Below are positions 13,466 to 25,600 of a stretch of 64,000 nucleotides of DNA, in pieces (the stretch's first letter is position 1; the number at the start of each line of letters is the position of its first letter). The stretch spans positions 1,507,900 through 1,571,899 of the forward strand of contig NMRB01000001.1 of assembly GCA_002633025.1 (NCBI GenBank), in the 5' to 3' direction. Made by a program: the position numbers and the translations under genes. The stretch is from Notospermus geniculatus. Its lineage: Eukaryota > Nemertea > Pilidiophora > Heteronemertea > Lineidae. A model generated the notes under the pieces. It saw only the letters and a program-made list of their open reading frames with translations, was not told the DNA's origin and did not search any database.

Positions 13466-14937
13466 ACACTAGGGGGCAGCAGCTGATGGGGCCGGTTCCC
13501 GATAATTTGATAGACGTTTTCAATTCGTCAAACACCATAAATTGAAGGCAGAAAAATTTGGCCTTATAAATCGGAAGTGCAGATAAATAGGCCCCTAATG
13601 AATATTGAAGTCGTAATCCTATAGTCGTTACGACTTGAAACATGACTATAATATTTGCGATTTACGTGCACTTCCGATGACAAGTCAAAATTATTCTCCC
13701 ACAAAGTTATAGCATTTTACGATTTGCAAACGTATATCAAATCATTTTTATCAAGGATGTCTAGTGGACTGCAATTCATTCTATAGACATGGCCCAGAAT
13801 TAGCGGACCTATGTTTACATAGATTGACATGACACCTATTTTCAGACGGCCAGTGCATAAAAACTACGCTTTGAAAGTGAACCCACCACTCATCAAAACG
13901 GAGTACGAGATCTCTAGATCATCCCCATGTAAACAATACGGCGTGTATCTCCTCAATACGTGTGTACAGATCGATTGAAGTTGAAATTTTGGTTCTTATG
14001 TTTGCACAACACATGTTTTGCCTTGGGAGAGCTGTGGATTTCTGTTGCGTCGTGACGCCAATGACGTAACGTCACGCCCGCCGCACACACGAATTTTGAC
14101 CATTTTTCTGATGATTGCCTCAGTAAAATCACTCTTTTCTAAATCTTCGACCATTTGGGTCCCAAAATTTTTGGATTGCCAATATCCAGAAGTAATCCTC
14201 TTTCCAATGGCCAAAAAGAATAAAATTATTGGCACGCTAAATCTGATTTCTGCTAAGATTTTTAGGAGATGGTCGAAAACTGGACCGGGTGTCCCGTTAA
14301 TTCTGGGCCATGTCTATAGTACCTGGGCCTGGGGCAGTGGAAGCCGGAGTCGGAAAGCGGCGCAACCTGTCTATTCTAATGTTACCTCTTGGCACTTGGT
14401 GGCAGCAGCTGACTGACTGAGACGACCGAATTTGTCGAATTAAAGGAGCACAGTATTGGATCTCAAATACGTTATTTGACTGCCGACGTAGAGGAGCCAC
14501 CTAGCGGCAGTAAGACGAACTACAAAAATGCATTACAAAATGTACGCAGTAAATCGGGTCATTTGCCAAGACGTAGTTAGACCCTTGGGCTGGAGAGTGG
14601 CGCGCGGTGGCGCCGGCTGTCGAGAAAAAGTGGCAATAGGCCTACCGTCAGTTGTCGAAGTGGCACAGCAGCAAAACCGGAAAAATTACGACAACGAGCG
14701 GGAAGACCAAATTTGGTCAATAACTGAAACTTGATGATGATGAATTCAATCTCCAATCCAACCGACATAAAAAATTTCTCCAACCTTACAGAAATATCAA
14801 CACTGGGCGAAAGGTGGCAGCAGCTGACGGTGCATGATCGAATTCAATCTCCAAGACACGGATAAACTCTCCAAGATCACGAGCGCATGCGTGCAGTTCA
14901 CCAAATGATAATGTCACCGTTTGGCGGTAGGTGGCAG
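13466..14937 (+). promoter_or_regulatory. cluster of GGTGGCAG / CTCF-core-like motifs
   Basis: Five related sites lie between the divergent SGF29 and RNF185 genes: 13466-13479 (actagggggcag), 14392-14405, 14497-14510, about 14811-14821 and 14924-14937. Against the animal CTCF core CCASYAGRKGGCRS they match about 13, 12, 11, 10 and 12 of 14 positions. Three of them extend into an identical ggtggcagcagct block, so part of the similarity may come from a local repeat. Insulator function is inference. Confidence 0.4.
13778..14318. mobile_element. ~540-bp inverted-terminal-repeat element
   Basis: The ends share a 25-bp inverted repeat starting ctatagacatggcccag (left, about 13779) and its complement ending ggccatgtctatag (right, 14318). 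No transposase frame is present. It is a non-autonomous element lying between SGF29 and RNF185. Confidence 0.65.
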
Positions 14938-15182
14938 CAGCTCACGGTACCTTTGACATGTACTTGAGGCCGCTCTCCACGCAAGAATACAAAATCTTCA
15001 AGCTGCCGAAGTAACTGGTAGTATTGCTCAAATTAGGATCCCGTGAAATTTCAGTTTTGGGGGATTGGCTGAAGCGAACGGAACGTCAAATCGACTTCAG
15101 ATTGCTCCGACTTCCCACACCCCGACGTCGGGCGACTCCAGCGACATCTATCAGCTACGGCAAAAACAAAACAAAAACAGAG

Positions 15183-15213
15183 GGCGCAGGCGCAACCATA
15201 CGTCAGCGGAAGT
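15183..15213 (+). promoter_or_regulatory. RNF185 promoter motifs: NRF-1-, CRE- and ETS-like
   Basis: Within 31 bases there are ggcgcaggcgca (183-194, NRF-1-like), tacgtca (199-205, half CRE) and gcggaagt (206-213, ETS/GABP-like), about 160-190 bases upstream of the RNF185 ATG. This combination is typical of TATA-less housekeeping promoters. It is a motif reading only. Confidence 0.45.
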
Positions 15214-15371
15214 CCTCCCAACTGCAGAAAAGTAAAAAAATACACGCATTGAATCGACAAATATCGATTGATTTCTCTGATCGAATTCCCGATATTTAAA
15301 CAGGATCTGCATCCACGTTTCATTTAGTATCTGTTCTTCGTGACCACGTCCATAGATAGTGACATTTGTCG

Positions 15372-18300
15372 ATGAGTAGCGCAAAGACGTCGTCTGAAGG
15401 GATGGCGAATGCTGGTCCCAGTTCCACAAATGCCAATCCCAATGGAGCAGCAGCAGAAGAGCCAACAAGTCAACCAGATGGCAGTTATGAGTGCAACATT
15501 TGCCTTGACACTGCTCGGGATGCCGTCATCAGTATGTGTGGACATTTATTCTGGTTAGTGTCCATTAAATTTTGTATGTAAATGTGTGGTAGGCCTAGCC
15601 CTAGGCCTAGCTACCGGTAGGCCTACCGGTAGTAGCTGCTAGGCCTAGGGCCTATTTGTCATGTTTGTTGGGGAACGTACCGTAGGCCTACTAACTCCTT
15701 TTGTACACAAACGAAAGGATCCATCGTTTTCAACAGCACGAATAGCCATCATGATGTCATGACATCGTTCTGATGCATGCGCGCATGCTGGTTCTTGGTT
15801 GGTGAAATGACACTCCTGACGTCCTGTACACATGCGTCAAAACTACTTGGTTGCTTTGCAATCCGGTGTAGGCCTAGCCTACATGTAGTCATAGTTAAAG
15901 TTAAAAGTTAAAGTTTGGGTTTATAGTCTGATATCAACAACGGTAGAGGTGTCATCCGACTTCACACTTTAACCCTAGTCTATCCTGAAACCTTTCAGTA
16001 GAACTCAGATGAGGTGCTCATTCAGCGCTACAATCTGAGCATTTCCGACCGGTACCCATTTATACATCTGGGTGGAGAGAGGCCAGTAAGGCAAAGAGAC
16101 CTGCCCAAAGTCTCACGCCAGCAGCAGGATTCGAACCCGGGATCCTCTGACTGCTAGTCGGAGGCCCGAACCACTACACCACCCACTAACTCCAAAAGGA
16201 GTTAGTCATAGTTGTGACATCAGAAAACAATTTAGCCTAGACTAGGCCTAGTGCGGCAAGTCATGCAAGTGGCAGTCTGGGAAAAGTCCTTTATGCCTTC
16301 ATAAGAAATGTTTCCGATTTCCGACTCACACTGCTTCCGATTTCAGGCTCGAGTATGAATATTTGGAAGCTGTTGCACTGTCCGGGAGGCCATGGGGGCA
16401 GTGGGAGGGAACTAGTTCAGGAGGTCACTGGTGTATCCTGCAGCATGGTCAATCTTCAGAATGTAGAGGAGACCTGGGCCCATATTCATAAAACTACCGG
16501 TACTTGAGTCTAAGTGTGGCACTTACTTGTCCTTTGTTCAACACAAAAGATAAGTATCACACTTTGACTTAAGTATGTTTATGAATATGGACCCTGGTGA
16601 AGTTATCCCTTCACGTTCACGTTCTGCTGGTACCTTAATTAAGCAGAGAGTTGGTTACCAAAAATCTAGGGTCATTTGTTGTTTTCACTTCATGGATTGC
16701 TTATTAGAACTAGTACTAGTATCAACTGAAATTCTAAATTGGTTCAATTGAATTAGTTACATTGAAAATGTCAGATCCAGGTGCAGATGATATATTCTGC
16801 CCTTACATGGACATAAACCATCATACAACCTTCATATCATTGTAAATGACGCGTGGTGCGTATGATATCACATTGTTTATTGCATTCATTGGCGTCTGGC
16901 AATTAACTCTCCAAACAGTCTGTGGTTACTAATAATAGTTTGCCTGAGGGGTTGCTGAGTAAATCATAAATTATCATGGGCGGACACCTTCAAATGTTAA
17001 ACTTGGGTAAGGTTTCTCTCTCTGGTCATTCTGAACTCTGAGCTACATGGATTCATCTTACATCCATGTATCAATATGTAATTCCTGAAATTTATCATGG
17101 TCTACTCAGATACTATACGTCTATTTCTGATTTTCAGTTGAATAATTAATTTCCGTTGCTATAAAAGGACACTGACTATTGAACTTTCAGTGTTGTGAGA
17201 GAGTTCATATTACACGAATGTATCCATTTGTACAAAAACTTACAGTTGTGTGACGTGGCATTCCTGCCTGAGTTCATGTATCGAATCTTTGATCAAACTT
17301 TCATTTCTAGTGTTACCAAACAGAAACATATTGGATTGTGTATTTCATATTAATTCCAGAAATTTCCTTGAGAAATGTTATACAGCTGTACTTTGTGACC
17401 TGTTTTAGGTTTCGTTTCAGTCACTGAGTCAGGCATGAAAGATACCCGAGTCTGAATTGCCTGTGTTCTGAGGGTGTCGAGTGAACCTGAGTGATGAATT
17501 GATGGTTTTCCTTTATTGACCGTTCAATAAAATACTTGATTTATCAGTTTACCTTGAAACTGATGATGTACTGTAGACTGATTTGGTCCGCGCCCACACT
17601 AAAGCGGAATCAAGGTCAAGGGCGAATTCACCATCCATCCATCATCATGTTAGCACATTTATAACCTTTCTATGAGGAGCCTTGATACTTAGTGGTTATC
17701 ACATCCGCTTAGCAAGCAGCAGGTCCCGGGTTCGAATCCCGGGCCGTATGGGATCATTCCTGGTTCTTCAATCTGTCACCTGTGACAGGAAGCCGTGGTG
17801 CCTTGTACCTTGTGCCTTGTACCTTGTGCCTTTGCAAGGGCAAGTAAAAGACCGCATCCAAGTGAGGAACATGAGTAGCTTGAGATGGCCTGCCCTCTTC
17901 AGTACTTACCAGGGCCAATAATGCAATGGCTTCGGCCCTGATGGGAAAATCTAATACGGTACAGCTAACCTTTCCATGAGCATATATCACAGATATCTTG
18001 GCGATATTGCCTGTCTAACATCAACTATTCAATGTATGCCTTTCTTTTTCATTTCAGCTGGCCATGTCTTCATCAGTGGTTAGAAACGAGGCCTCACCGC
18101 CAAGTGTGTCCTGTGTGTAAAGCTGGAATTAGTAAAGACAAAGTGATTCCTCTTTATGGTAGAGGTAGTACGAGCCAAGAAGATCCCAGGTGAGTTTTGA
18201 TTCATGTTGTGGGAGAGGATGCCAGTTTATTTTGCTGGTCTGTTGCGAATCACTGTTGTTTGTGATGGAGTGAATCATAAAAGATGGAAAAAAATTAGGT

Positions 18301-18867
18301 AGACAACAAAGAGAGGTGATAAATTTATTGCCCCAATATATAGGCCTATTGGACACTGCTATGAATTCTCACCTCAGTATACAAATGAATTTTTGTCTAA
18401 AAATTTTCTTCTGCTTCAGAGAAAAATTACCCCCACGGCCGCCTGGTCAGAGATCAGAACCAGAAAATACTGGCGGATTTCCAGGCTTTGGATTTGGGAA
18501 CAACGGGGGATTTCAAGTGTCATTTGGTATTGGAGCATTTCCTTTTGGTATTTTTGCATCAACGTTCAACTTCAATGATGGGAGACCAGGTCCCCGTAAG
18601 TATTTTTGCAGCTATGACACTTTTGATGATGTGCTCAACACTGAAAGTGGGGAAAAATAAGTTAGCTCTAATCTAAAGAATATTTTATTACTTGGTTATC
18701 AAATTTTGAAAGTTTGCCTGATTTGGAGTTGGGATTGGATGTTATCACTTTCTTATTTCTCTTTTCCAGCACAACCTGGTACCCCGCAGCACACTGAAGA
18801 CCAGTTCTTATCCCGTGTATTCCTCTGGATAGCAATCTTATTCATTCTCTGGTTGTTAATTGCGTGA
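15372..18867 (+). CDS. RNF185: RING E3 ubiquitin ligase RNF185 (4 exons, 195 aa)
   Basis: Exons: 15372-15553, 18058-18189, 18420-18595, 18770-18867. RNF185 is an ER and mitochondrial-outer-membrane RING ligase used in ER-associated degradation. After a Ser/Asn/Ala-rich N-terminus of about 38 residues, the C3HC4 RING is complete: [20 protein letters not shown] and CPVC, with the RING Cys at the exon 1/2 junction rebuilt by splicing. Then come the family's VIPLYGRGS and PPRP motifs, the [15 protein letters not shown] low-complexity stretch, and a C-terminal hydrophobic anchor ending WLLIA, as in human RNF185 (192 aa). Intron 1 (2.5 kb) holds two SINEs and a short inverted-repeat element. RNF5 is the close alternative, but the C-terminal half fits RNF185 better. 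Confidence 0.94.
15893..16192 (-). mobile_element. tRNA-derived SINE (minus strand)
   Basis: On the minus strand the head reads tgtagtggttcgggcctcc, followed by a B-box ggttcgaatcc. A roughly 200-bp body ends in a gttaaa-type tail near 15893-15915. The tRNA part lacks a complementary acceptor stem, so it is not a working tRNA gene. It lies in RNF185 intron 1. Confidence 0.7.
16476..16594. mobile_element. ~120-bp fold-back element
   Basis: The terminal segments gggcccatattcataaa and tttatgaatatggaccc are inverted copies, and the pairing continues inward (aagtgtg / cacactt). It is a short MITE-like unit in RNF185 intron 1. Confidence 0.6.
17682..17955 (+). mobile_element. tRNA-Val-like SINE, copy 1
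   Basis: The head contains tagtggttatcacatccgc and the B-box gggttcgaatcccggg, then a body containing gtgaggaacatgagtagctt and cttaccagggcc. The same unit recurs at 39660 and 53557, so this is a SINE family. The pattern tagtggttatcacgtccgc matches tRNA-Val heads known from V-type SINEs. This copy reads AGC at the anticodon position. Confidence 0.75.
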
Positions 18868-21815
18868 TTGGAATAACAAATGGCGCAGCCTGATTGTCTT
18901 CCATGGCAGACACAGACAGAAACTCATACGGAATAGGAAAAAACTGAGGTCCATTGCACCTAAAGTGCATTTGTGGCACCATAGTCAATTTCTGAACACG
19001 AACAAGGTCAAAAAGAATATTGATCATTCTTTATCCTGATTGGCTGTTGCACTAATATTGAACGAATTATAGCCAATCAAAATGCTTTTCAATTCCTGCA
19101 CGCCAGGAATCGAGCATTCAAATACTGTACCACCAGGCTTACTGTGATTATCATGTTGTTGTTGTTGGTGCTGATTGGTCAACTGAGGCATGCATTTACA
19201 TGCCATTCACATGTACCATTACCTGTAATTTATAACTGAAAATTGTTGATACATATGGATTTACGCCTCTGGCTCCTCTGATATACTACCAATTTCTGTA
19301 TACTCTCCATCAAATACAAATATATTGACTTCACACCCCTGGTTGCTTTGGATAGTGAATATTCTGGAGCAGTTTATAGAGCCTGGTATCCAGCTGCTCC
19401 ATAAGGCAGACGTATTACAAAATATTGTGAACTATTTTAAGCTGCTCTGTAGCAAAAGCTCGATCTGATGCTCAGTAACACCTCACTGTATGTTTGTCTT
19501 GTCCAGATTGCAATGACTTTTTATGGGACAACGGATGTAAATATGTAAATACTTGGAACAAATATTTATTCGAATTTGTTAAGAGTAAATTTATTCATTT
19601 CTTGTACAAATTCATGATTGAGGCAAGATGTAGAGAAAATCAAGTGATTCTACATGTATGTGTTTAGAAGTTTGGTTAGTAGAAGTTGGATTGGATATTG
19701 ACGTTTCTGTGAAGTTAAAACATGTTGCATTCTTATTTCAGTTGGTACATTAGGTGTAAAAATGCCAGTATACCTGTTAAACACCAAAATGTTGGTAACA
19801 ACCCTATTTATGCCTTATTTTCTGTCATTGTCCACCGTATTGCACTATGCCTATTCTGCCTACATTTACTTCAAGATTACCTGCCATACCTTCAGAATTC
19901 TGAGCAAGATACATATTCAAGGAGAAAGTTTTTCTTAGAAGATATCAAACATGTGATATTAATCTATACCTGTATGCTTCCTCTGTTGCAATTTGTTGTG
20001 AATTAAAAGCTGAACGTAAACTTCTGAAACAGATTGTATACATATGTTTGGCTAAACCAGTCTCTAAAATCTGCTTGTCTTACTCTCGTAATATCTGCTG
20101 TGACTTAATTATTAAAGATGTCAGCAGTTGTAGCAAATGTAATTTTGCTGCTGGTTAAACAACGGAATAACTCGAAATAAGGGCTTAACACACTGAAATT
20201 GTTTCAGTTGATGTATGCAGAAAGAGAAAATAGCAAGCTGCTCAATGGGGACGATAGCCGACTTTTTCAATGGGTGTCACTAGTGGTTAAAACTACTGAA
20301 ATTAAACTGACATCCCGGTCCTGATCAATTTCCCACACAAAAGGCGTCTATTGTATTAGGACCGGGTTTCGGTGTGCTGCCCTCTGTCGAGCTAGGATCC
20401 CCATTGGTCTCAGGACTGTCACAACTCGAACAAGATGGCCATTCACTCATTGCAATTTTCAAAGGGGTATTCCTATCAAATCATATAACATATCAATTGC
20501 ACAGTTGGTGTAATGGAAAGAACCATCCATTTAGGACTACCTGCTTTGTATGAAACCTGTTCATTTTGATAGGATCCCCTGATGATGTTATATAGGCTGT
20601 ATTAAAAGTACCGTACATGTGTTACATCAAAAAAATCAATTCACTTCCACACTGAGTGATAGTAATCGAGTTGCATTCCTTAATGTTGAGATTTCGGGAT
20701 AATTTGGTTACAACAGTTGAATTGGTACTTTGATTGTGCATTTGTACCATAAGGTTCTCATGCTTGTGGGAATTTTTGTTGTTCATTGAAAAATTCTGTA
20801 GACGGCAGCACCTATTGTAGCAAGAATCGCATAAATGTACAAAGATACAATAACTCAAGTTGTTGAAAAATAAATGAGATGAACTATTGTACAAACTAAT
20901 GTGTTATTTCATTTTCCATGGATTTTTTTGAATGCCAACATATGAGGGAATTTGATGGAGACTACCAAGCATCAAGGAGCTTCTGATTGGAACGTCACAC
21001 AGAAAAGATGACTGGTGCTCATCCGATGCCACTGGGCACCACCATACAATGTAGAATAAAGTAAAACAACATCAATGAGGAGGTAGCCTAATTTTTTCTA
21101 CCATTTGATGGCACTGCGACCGTATCCACTTTTCCACTGTGACGTTGTTCAGAACGTCAACGTCACACTGCTGTGACGTGTAGGCTTCATGCTCGCACCG
21201 CACATTGCCAAGGAGATGACGTCCTGAAGACAATGAAGAGGCCTGATATGGTTGCAGTGACATCTTTCCGTGGAGAAGTGGCGACCTCATTCAGCCTTAC
21301 CAACGTGATGTCCACCACGGCACAGCAGTGCTCGACAAATTGGTTGCCCGGGACCGTCAGAAAAACTCCTGGCCAAGTTCAAAGTCATTGAGCACTTGTC
21401 CGTGGGCAAGTACCAAAATAAAACATATCTTTCAATAGAACATAACCATTGGGCAAGTGACAAGTTGGTCCGGTCAAAGCAGAAATTTACTTTGAGGTTT
21501 GTGAAAATCCGATTTGTCGAGCACAGCACTTCTGATCCACATCACCATTTAAGCATGTGGATGTGCACGGGAGATGTACTGAGAGGAAAGTTTCATGACT
21601 GGTGGCATGCAGGTTAGTTGTGGCTTTCACTCGATCAGTAGTCAGAGACTGTCACCCTTGTTCTCCTTGTGCCGGTATGTGGGGATGCCGTGGAAAAGAT
21701 GAAAAGACAATACAAACCAAAGAGTTGCATTCTCTAAGGATCTCAATAACCATGTTGATCATTTTGAAGGCATGAAGAAAGTAAAGGCATGAGTTAATAC
21801 CCCGGTACTCATCAT
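18868..21815. other. RNF185 3' UTR and intergenic DNA, no gene seen
   Basis: Moderately AT-rich with no coding exon that I can support. AATAAA-type signals on the plus strand near 20868 and 21054 could end RNF185. A dispersed repeat fragment at 21328-21498 is listed separately. Confidence 0.5.
21328..21498 (-). repeat. dispersed repeat fragment (partner at 36727-36915)
   Basis: Contains gctcgacaaattgg, cgggaccgtcagaaaa and gagcacttgtccgtgggcaa. All three occur in the same order, reverse-complemented, at 36727-36915. The length and spacing agree. I do not recognise the family. Confidence 0.6.
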
Positions 21816-21816
21816 T

Positions 21817-21822
21817 TTATTT
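21817..21822 (-). terminator. polyadenylation signal candidate for RABGEF1
   Basis: AATAAA on the minus strand, about 880 bases after the RABGEF1 stop codon; this fits a 0.9-kb 3' UTR. Confidence 0.4.
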
Positions 21823-22698
21823 CATCATATTATTCACGCATACTGTACACTGTGTAGACTATTCGTGTCTGATGCAAAATAACTTAAGACTGTACATAAA
21901 AGTATTCACATTGATACCATACAGTAACAAGATACTGTAAGAAACCAGGTTTCTTTCTCTCAACTAAGCAAATAAAAGCGAAAACTTAGCATCATAACAA
22001 ACTATTACAGAAGCAAATATTCCAGTAATTGCCAGATACCTCACCCAGGTTCCACTGGATGACAGAAGCAAGTTTTGAAGTGGTTTTGATGATAGATATG
22101 GTACTGTAGTAGTTGCCAGCGTAGAGTGTAACCAAAACTCGCCAGTGGCACCACGCCTGCTTGGCTTGTGGGCAACCTGTGTGGTCAGAGAAACTATCAC
22201 ATGAAGAGCGGGTCTGACCACAAATCAAACCGATGTTTCCACTGTACCACTCTCATTCTTGTTGCACACTCTCACTTACAGGACATATTAAGATAAAAAC
22301 CTACAGCGAGGATTTCAATAAAAGCTGACTTTGTAGACAACATGTCAACATAATTAATTAGGCATATATCATGAAGGGAGCCAACACAGAAGACAGTTAA
22401 GGAACTGACAGAAAAAGCGAAAAGCCATGTAAGACTCATTCTTGCACTCGTCTTTGTATGTACATTCTGTATGATTTTCTAAGAGACATGAGACAAGCTG
22501 ATGATTATCACTGGATGAAGATTATAATATTTCTTCCTAGATGGCTTGGCAAGGTAATGGACTAGACTAGATAAATGCAAAGACAGCCAGCTACAGAATG
22601 ATTTGCATCCTGTCATTTCCGGCCTCATCAGCAGATCAGGGATGTCAAAATCATGGCCTGTAGAGGCAGATGGAAGATGTATGCATCCACATGATGAA

Positions 22699-25600
22699 CT
22701 ATGCCTGTTGAGGAGTGAGGGGAGGTGGCAGCATATCACTGTCTACGTTCTCCAGTTGATCGAGATCAACCTTGGTTTTTCTAGGCTTTATGACCAGTGG
22801 TGTATCATCAAGTACAGTCTGGATTTCTGCTTTAAAACTGTCCTTGAAATCTCTCATGTCTTGCTGTAACTGTAATGCCTCTGCCATGAGTTTTTCATGG
22901 CGTTGTTGCAAGTCTGCTAATGTGTTCAAGTTCTGGTACATCAGGCGAAGGCCTTCACACATAAAATTGTCCATAGGGGGTGCCACTTCTCCTGACATGT
23001 ACCGTTCATACTCTTCCTCAGTTAGGCTGAGAGACTGAGCGTCAATGTTCTGAATAAATGCAACGGCACAACACTGAAATAGAGAAAAGGTCTTATTACT
23101 ACAGTTGATTTCATTCAACATGTTCAATTTATTTGCTACTCTTCATTCCAAATCCCCTTGGCGCGAGGTTTTCGGCCGATATCTCCTCAATGGCTGGGCC
23201 AAATTCAACATACCATACATCAATAAACTTGTCTTTCTTGCCGGTATCTTTCTGCTATCTTCATTTTTTGCGTAAGGCCTGCATAACGGATCTCTTTCTC
23301 AAAACCCATTTCATTTCGCGATGCTGTTCAGTGCAGTTTACACGTGCGCGATGCATTGCGTCATTTCAAAATGGCCGCCATTTCGGCCGTCAGCACAAAC
23401 GGTGATTTGTGAAACAACTTTTTTCTGTCAAGTTTTTCGGGAAATTGACTGTGATGATGGCTGTACCGCCAAGAAAGACAAGTCGATTGACGTATATTTC
23501 ATCAAAATCGGCCCAGCCGTTGCGGAGCTATCGTTGATAAACCTCGCGCCAAGGGGATTTGGAATGGAGAGTAGTTTTACATTCCAAAACTGTGGAATGG
23601 GCTGACAAGGTAACACGCACATGAACAGTGGGAAGAACTCTCAACTGCATGGCTAAAGTGTTTTCAGCTTTTTCATTGTGACTCGAGAGAACAGCACTGG
23701 TAATACCACCAACTCAGCAACAAACATCTGAACACATCACCAGTTAAGTTGATGACTCACCAGATTAGTGAAGTAGTAACCAGCCTCTCCACTCATTAGT
23801 CTCTTGGGGTTGGCAAACCTTGTAATGAATTGGATATTTGACTGCAGAAGTGGCGGATTGGCCTTGAGTACTATGTAGATCAACGCAGGAAGGAACTCGT
23901 CTGCACTGGCTGGACTGTTCTTGGACATGCGTAAAATCTCAAAGATATGTTTACTGCAGCGGACAATGCAAGCCAATTTATCTTGTGGGGCTCTCTTTGA
24001 ATCCATCTCAATGATATCTGCAAGAGAAACAGAAAGATTTGAACTTTGACTCCTCTTTACTTTAACCACCAGAGAGATCCATGCAGTGAATCGAAAGACG
24101 GAAAATGATTAATAGATACATGAAATGAATCAAAAGAAGCAAAATGATTACAGATATGCGCAATGAATCGAAAGATGCAAAATGATTAACAGATATGCGA
24201 AATGAATTGAAAGATGCGCAATGATTAACAGATATGCGCAATGAATCGAAAGATGCAAAATGATTAGGTTCATCTTTATCATACCTGTGATTGCCATGTC
24301 AATCATGCCCCTGATCTCCAGGTCATTTTCGGTAATCAAGGCATCCAGCTGCTGAGCAGACACCCAATGAAGACTACGGATTTTGTTCTGAACGGCAAGA
24401 TCCTTTTCCTCATCATCTGCTGAAGGTGGGCAGAAGACAGTCCGGTACATCCGTGTCATGATGTACCTTTCTATGAAGTCCATTAGAGTATCAATGGTTT
24501 CGTGTGATATGCCTGAAACAATGACATATAAAATCATGAATATAGCTGCTAAATGAGGACTGGAGCATCAGTACTTCAGTGATTCAGTACAGGCAGGTAC
24601 TACTTTCCAAAGGTTCTACTTGTTAGAGATGACATTTCTTAGGAAGATGAAGGGGAGATTCCAACTTGGTTGAATTTAGAGACTGGTCAGCGTGATGGTA
24701 GCTTTTTAAGACCCCACCTTCAGAAACAGCACTAGTCTGGTCATTATGACGGTACCTCAGCACATGCCCTCACCTTTAAAAATTGCATTAGTCTCCAGTC
24801 TGTCGGTTATCTTCTGATAAAAGTCCTGCACCATTTCTGAATGATCATCGACGGGTATCTCCCCGAGGACTTGAATCTGTTCAATAAATGCTCGTACTTG
24901 TCTTGATATGTCTAAAGCAGCTGGCCGCCGTAACGTTCGTAAGAAGTCGGCAAAGTCTCCGCCGACCTGTTGGCTCTCTAAACTGGTCGCATTGCCGCGA
25001 CGAGATTCTTTGCGACCTTGTTGATCTGGTGACTCTGGAATCAGATGTGAAGTCTGTCACCAAAGAGGGCACTTAGGCAGAAAGCAGACAGAAGAAACGA
25101 AACCCATGACTACCGGCCAACCAATGCAGAGTACATGGCATTTGTGTTAAGAATAAAGGGGACACTTCTACAGTACAGTTGATTTTAGCCCATTCCACTT
25201 TGCACTTTTGTCATTGTTTCTCTTCTCACACTGCCCAGTAGATGTCGTTCATCTATGCCATGACAGGGCCAACAAAGCCTAACTTAGGTCCCTATCTAGC
25301 ATTTTTATGATTCGATAATATGGGTATTGGTCAGTGAGATACAAGACCACGACCCATTTTCCCAACTTTCTTCAAGTAGTATATCAAAATACCCACATTG
25401 CACATTTATCAGAAGCTCGCACAATAACAGAGAAGATATTCTAGTCTAGACTTGTGGCATCACCTGATGGGCGAGACCTGGATTAGCAGACAGTGTTCTG
25501 AAGGTTACACCAGGTTGAACTCTTCCACCTTGGCAATTCTTTGAAAATGACAGTGCAGTTTATCAAGGTCAAGAATGTAACAACCATAATCAATAAAATT

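Noticed and set aside
17690-17750. tRNA genes at 17.7, 33.3, 39.7 and 53.6 kb
   Set aside because: A- and B-boxes are present but acceptor stems do not pair, and three of the four share a SINE body.
24083-24266. Coding repeat in RABGEF1
   Set aside because: It lies between a clean exon 4 donor and exon 5 acceptor; the apparent open frame is minisatellite read-through.
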